A stretch of DNA of 10,846 nucleotides from Cerioporus squamosus (taxonomy: Eukaryota > Basidiomycota > Agaricomycetes > Polyporales > Polyporaceae): assembly GCA_022592435.1 (NCBI GenBank), contig JABYQS010000942.1, positions 1 through 10,846 of the forward strand, given 5' to 3'. Positions 7,757-10,846 of the stretch are shown one piece after another. Below the pieces are notes generated by a model. The model saw nothing but the letters and a program-made list of their open reading frames with translations, did no database searches and was not told where the DNA came from. Position numbers and translations under genes: made by a program. Positions within the stretch are counted from its first letter, which is position 1. Every line of letters begins with the position of its first letter.

Positions 7757-7828
7757 CAGGATTGGAGCACAACCAAGGCTTACCAAGCCAATGCGAGCAG
7801 CAGCCTAGCTAACTGAGCTACAGTGCCC
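7757..7828 (-). repeat. tRNA-like element, possible SINE head with A and B boxes
   Basis: The minus strand reads GGGCACTG followed by TAGCTCAGTTAG at 7820-7809, an excellent match to the RNA polymerase III A box (TRGYNNANNNGG type). About 52 nt after the A-box start lies GCTCCAATCC (7768-7759), matching 8 of 10 positions of the B-box consensus GTTCGAATCC and preceded by GGTTGTG. The T-stem and acceptor stem do not pair: the 5 nt before and after the T-loop equivalent are not complementary, and no partner for the 5' end follows. A functional tRNA is therefore unlikely. A tRNA-derived SINE head or a tRNA pseudogene fits better. No poly(A) tail or target-site duplication could be identified. Confidence 0.4.
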
Positions 7829-7829
7829 G

Positions 7830-8330
7830 AATTGTACGCGGAGCGCAGAAGTCGGGACCTCTGACCGGGTGCATAACTCGTGTTGCCAGTGCGGAGATAG
7901 GCTATCCAGGTATGCTTGTCAGAGTGTCGGCGACAATTAGCGCCTGAGTGAGGCAGGACTTGCAAGTTTCGAGCAAAGGGTCCAGCTTAAATTCAGTAAT
8001 CGCTCACGTACTTCTTCTGTCTGCCGAAAGCTCTGGATGGCCACAATGAAATGAGCCTAGTGGTAGACAGAATTCAGATGTCTTGAGGCTGCACTCAGGT
8101 GACGGTGGGCTGCCGCTGACATCAGTACTTCGAACTTAACATTGCGAGCCGGTCCGACTAGTGTCAGTAGCTTTCAGGAGTAAGCCAATCCAGGAGGTAG
8201 ACATCGCATTCATATTAGTAGGAAATGCAAATGATATCATCTTGAATATCCATGTACGCCGTCGGATAGAGATGTGGTCTGTTAAGTAGCATACCTTGTC
8301 CGTTACTTCTGGTCCCCTGGATTGCATTGG
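7830..8330. other. AT-richer intergenic region, no gene recognised
   Basis: Base composition is more AT-rich than in the flanking genes, and stops occur often in all frames. An inverted CCAAT motif (ATTGG, 8326-8330) about 205 nt before the next start codon is the only plausible regulatory word. The right end is presumably the promoter of the gene starting at 8534. Confidence 0.45.
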
Positions 8331-8448
8331 CTCACACGCTGACTCACACAGCTCGCCAGAAGCGCAGCCCTTCACCACTGCGACATGGCGTCCTTGCTCA
8401 GCGGCGCCATACCTTCACAAAGGGACGAAGTGGAAGGGAAGCATCAAA

Positions 8449-8454
8449 TATATT
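8449..8454 (+). promoter_or_regulatory. TATA-like box of the 8534 gene
   Basis: TATATT within AAATATATTA sits 80 nt upstream of the ATG at 8534, a workable distance for a fungal TATA element with a short 5' UTR. It is the only such AT run in the proximal upstream region. Confidence 0.4.
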
Positions 8455-8533
8455 AGACAGACGGACTACGTTCGCGTTGTGGTTGCTACTTTACCCTGGC
8501 ATCTCTCTGCGCCGTCGTTCCTGCTTCAGCATC

Positions 8534-9506
8534 ATGCACTCGCCTTCTCCTTGTGAACCCATCTCCGACTCCTCGCCGTCCAACACGAGGGGTACGGACG
8601 TCTCGGAGGACGTTCAGCGCGAGTGGGAGGAGGCCGTCGCTGGGCGGAACAGAATACGCGCAGAAATTCGAGCTAAGATGCGAGGGGAGCTATGTGAGTA
8701 CACCGCCAGTCATCCTCTGCCATACACTGCTGACTCGAGCAGTCGACATCACCGGCATCCTCGACCCCATCGGGATGCGCTGGACGAACAAGCTCTTCTT
8801 GAAGGCCATCGTCGGGATCTACGACTGCGGCCTCTTCGGCTGGCCGCCCGACGTCCCATTCCAGAACCTGAGTGGCATCAAGACGAAGCAGCTCCGGAGG
8901 CTGCTTAGCCTCTGGAACGCCGGCACGCTCCGCATCGCCAAACTTACCGAAGAACAGCGCGCCCAGGCAGCGGTCGACCCCACGGCCTTCCTCCCCAACA
9001 CGGCACTTCGGGCACCCTCGCCGCCGCCGAGCCCCGAGAACGCTCCTCGCATTGTCCCCCTTGTCCTGCATCCCGTCGACTTCCACGACCTGTCCCAGCG
9101 CCCTGCGTCTGCGTCCGTCTCCTCCGGGTCTGCGCCCACCGTCCTCACCACTACTGCACCGTCGAAAAAGCGCAAGCGCAAGCAGCGCTGCGACACAAAG
9201 CGTGCACGCAAGCGTCGTCTCCGGTACGGCCACGGGGTGAAGAGCGCCGAGTACGTCTACGATGCAGCGGTAGCAAGGCTCGACGATGGTGGCCAGTCTG
9301 GATCGGAGCCCGCTTTGATGCCGTTCCGCGAGGCGCTGTCCGACGACTACATTGAGGAGTTCTCAGACGTCGCCATGGAGGTCGGGGACGATAGCGAGGA
9401 ATTCACCGAGCCCGAGCCCGAGCAGGAGAACGATATCGAGTCGGTGAGTGAGAGCTGCATGCTGGGCGAGAGGTCCGAGGTCGACGAGGTGGAAGACGAA
9501 GAGTAG
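8534..9506 (+). CDS. putative nuclear protein with GWPxxVPF motif and acidic tail (hypothetical, two exons)
   Basis: Exon 1 is 8534-8693 and exon 2 is 8743-9506. The 49-nt intron has GTGAGT, a CTGAC branch site (8730-8734) and CAG, and the split codon makes Phe54. The product has 307 residues. Residues 24-53 form a charged, probably helical segment. Residues 54-120 are the conserved-looking core, with LFLKAIVGIYDCGLFGWPPD followed by VPFQNLSGI (motif GWPPDVPF at 86-93) and LLSLWNAGTLR at 107-117. From memory, a GWPxxVPFxNxSxI block with a following helix and G-T-x-R is common in Agaricomycete hypothetical proteins, but I cannot name a function. A Pro/Ser-rich linker follows, then a basic cluster (195-212, KKRKRK and KRARKRR) typical of a nuclear localisation signal. 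Residues 254-307 are rich in Asp and Glu. A basic cluster plus acidic tail suggests a chromatin or transcription role; this is inference. The start has A at -3. Confidence 0.8.
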
Positions 9507-9907
9507 TGTGTGGGCGTGCTTCGAACACTACAGTATGTTCTGTTAAAGCGTACCTCGTATATCTTGTTGCCTTCCATGCTGCATAGTTCTCGGTCTTTGC
9601 CCCCATAGTCGATACCTGCCCAGTCGTGATACTTCTCCAGAGTTCAATGTAACGCTCCGTGTCGTTTGACGCGTCGAATGCGCCGAGAATGCTGCCTTGA
9701 GCAGCGATCCGAGCTGCCGGATTGACGCAGCCTCCAGCAAACGCCGTGTGACGAAACCCTGGATCCGGAGAGAGAGATCAGATCTAGCCACAGATGAGCG
9801 GTCAGCGAATGCGCAGACAAACAAAGGTACTTACCCGAGTGAGCTAAGCGAGGGGAGAACAAATCCACCAAGCTGATGCGTCCCGCTGTCTTTCCCTTGG
9901 CCCCCAT
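9403..9907 (-). CDS. probable two-exon gene or gene fragment of unknown function, converging on the 8534 gene
   Basis: From ATG at 9907 on the minus strand, exon 1 (9907-9835) encodes MGAKGKTAGRISLVDLFSPR and four more residues. It ends at a perfect GTAAGT donor (9834-9829). A 76-nt intron with CTGAC (9805-9801) and a CCAG acceptor ends at 9759. Exon 2 starts at 9758 and restores the frame, encoding CVNPAARIAAQGSILGAFDA, then SNDTERYIELWRSITTG. Composition looks natural to about 9554, where a GTACGC donor-like word occurs. Beyond this the frame stays open to TGA at 9405-9403, but there it is antisense to the tail of the 8534 gene, and its Arg/Pro/Ser-rich text looks like shadow. The model to that stop gives 142 residues. 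The true 3' end is uncertain, and a 3'-truncated pseudogene is a real alternative. A CCAAT box on the minus strand (10153-10149) lies 242 nt upstream. No family is recognised. Confidence 0.45.
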
Positions 9908-9913
9908 TCCCAC

Positions 9914-10400
9914 CGCTACTTACTCACCGTCCCTTGTCCCTTGTCCTGCCTTCTCAACTGCGGCATTGCGTTGTCCTGCTACCATCGTCGCCATCGTTGC
10001 ATGGTACCGCCGCACCGTCGTCACCTCAGCAAGCAGCAGCAGTATGTGGTTAGTCCTGCGTCCTCAACATCGTCGAGACTCACCAGTTCGTCGTCCAGCT
10101 CGTCCAGTTCTGCCCTCTCCCCCTGTGGGACTCCCTCTCCGCTATTTCATTGGCTATTCGCTCTTTGTCCAGCTCTTGCATACGGTGTCCCACGGCTATC
10201 TGTTCGCCATCCGATCTATCGTCAAGCAAGGTGAGTATCCGGTTACTGCTCCTCCCGGGGCTTGGCTTGCTGGTTCGTCGTGAAGGCTCTCCTCTGTCGC
10301 ATCTGTGAGCGTTGTTGAACCGGAGTGAATGAACAGGTGTGCGTGCTGGACGCAGCAGATACGTTGAAGTCTGCGACAGCATTGAGCGTTTGAGCGCTGT
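9914..10400. other. no confident gene; possible isolated plus-strand hydrophobic exon
   Basis: A plus-strand frame ending at a GTGAGT donor (10231-10236) encodes the hydrophobic run YFIGYSLFVQLLHTVSHGYL (about 10141-10200). Its upstream text is low in information (repeated CGTCCAG and CAGCAG words, 10030-10110), and no downstream exon was found. The minus strand of 9930-10160 is the likely promoter region of the gene starting at 9907, with CCAAT at 10153-10149 and a tandem GGGACAA doublet just upstream of it. I do not call a gene here. Confidence 0.35.
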
Positions 10401-10408
10401 AGGTACAG

Positions 10409-10690
10409 TGTAGACGTCGTCGACGAGGACAGAATATTCTTCTGCCTTGAATGCTGCCACCGTCGGTATCGAGGCTGCTCACTTCAGGCTCGTTCTTCTT
10501 CATGCGGCCGTGTTTCATCGTTTGTACTGTAGACACCGTTCCCGGGAGTGTACTGTTTGCCGGTAGACGCAGCGAGTACGCGTAACGCTGATGAATACAC
10601 CCTTCTTGTCTTTGCGAACTCCGGAGTGTGCCGGCTTGCAGTAGACGCAGCACGTGCGAAGAACCTCCGGAATTGACGCAGTCCGAGGTG
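10409..10690. repeat. diverged GTAGACGCAG-type repeats
   Basis: GTAGACGCAG is exact at 10563-10572 and 10641-10650, exactly 78 nt apart. Both are preceded by GGAGTGT and a GCCGG/GCTTGC-type block, so the whole stretch from the GGAGTGT near 10546 and 10624 is duplicated. Related words lie at 10409 (GTAGACGTCG), 10529 (GTAGACACCG) and 10674 (TGACGCAG), and a diverged CTGGACGCAG lies at 10345-10354. On the minus strand the unit reads CTGCGTCTAC. No protein reading is convincing and the unit is too irregular for a CRISPR array. Confidence 0.45.
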
Positions 10691-10846
10691 CACGAGAAAC
10701 GTCCTGAAGACGGAATCATCAGCAAGCGAGTACGAGATCCGGGTATACCCGGTGCAACAACGAGCTCACGTACCGAACACCTGCGTCCCGAGACGGACAC
10801 GTATGCGTCTTGTCCTCTTCCTCCCATCTCCCGCTCTGGACCGTCT
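10691..10846. other. window end, nothing recognised
   Basis: The final stretch has no coherent exon, RNA or repeat on either strand. GGGTATACCC (10741-10750) is a 10-bp perfect palindrome. Confidence 0.4.

Noticed and set aside
7757..7828. Functional tRNA gene on the minus strand
   Set aside because: The A box is excellent, but the T-stem and acceptor stem do not pair and the anticodon arm cannot be drawn with a 7-nt loop.
9436..9506. Possible second intron in the 8534 gene at GTGAGTGAG near 9443
   Set aside because: No suitable acceptor with a branch site follows before the stop. The frame through it continues the acidic tail without a break.
10409..10690. CRISPR array
   Set aside because: The repeats are too diverged and irregularly spaced, and the window is fungal in character.

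Overview
The window reads like nuclear DNA of a basidiomycete fungus, most likely an Agaricomycete. The two confident genes have short introns with standard GT-AG ends, mostly 49-61 nt. Several carry a CTGAC-type branch site a short distance before the acceptor. The larger gene has the layout of the expanded basidiomycete F-box family. All assignments come from reading the sequence; no database search was possible.

Layout. Positions 1-2250 hold no convincing gene. They contain a degenerate tandem duplication (782-1105), scattered 5'-splice-site-like motifs and a long purine-rich tract (1876-2170). A cluster of ACTTAC motifs and a clean ACCGGT dyad lead into a six-exon F-box protein gene on the plus strand (2372-4392, 540 residues when spliced). 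After about 800 nt with no clear gene, 5200-6723 holds a minus-strand array of related exon-intron modules. The most intact module (6196-6723) may encode a small hydrophobic membrane protein, and the others look like decayed copies. A minus-strand two-exon coding remnant lies at 7128-7527, and a tRNA-like (SINE-head-like) element with A and B boxes at about 7757-7828.

A second confident plus-strand gene (8534-9506, two exons, 307 residues) encodes a protein with a GWPxxVPF motif, a strong nuclear localisation cluster and a very acidic tail. A probable minus-strand gene or fragment (9907 down to about 9403) converges on it and may overlap its 3' end. The last 450 nt carry diverged GTAGACGCAG-type repeats.

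How the parts relate. Nothing suggests a pathway or cluster. The F-box protein would act as a substrate adaptor of an SCF ubiquitin ligase. The second gene looks like a lineage-specific nuclear protein. The rest has the character of an accessory, fast-changing fungal region with duplicated, decaying gene modules and small repeats. The most unusual item is the minus-strand array of duplicated modules in which splice signals and a very short exon recur in each copy.
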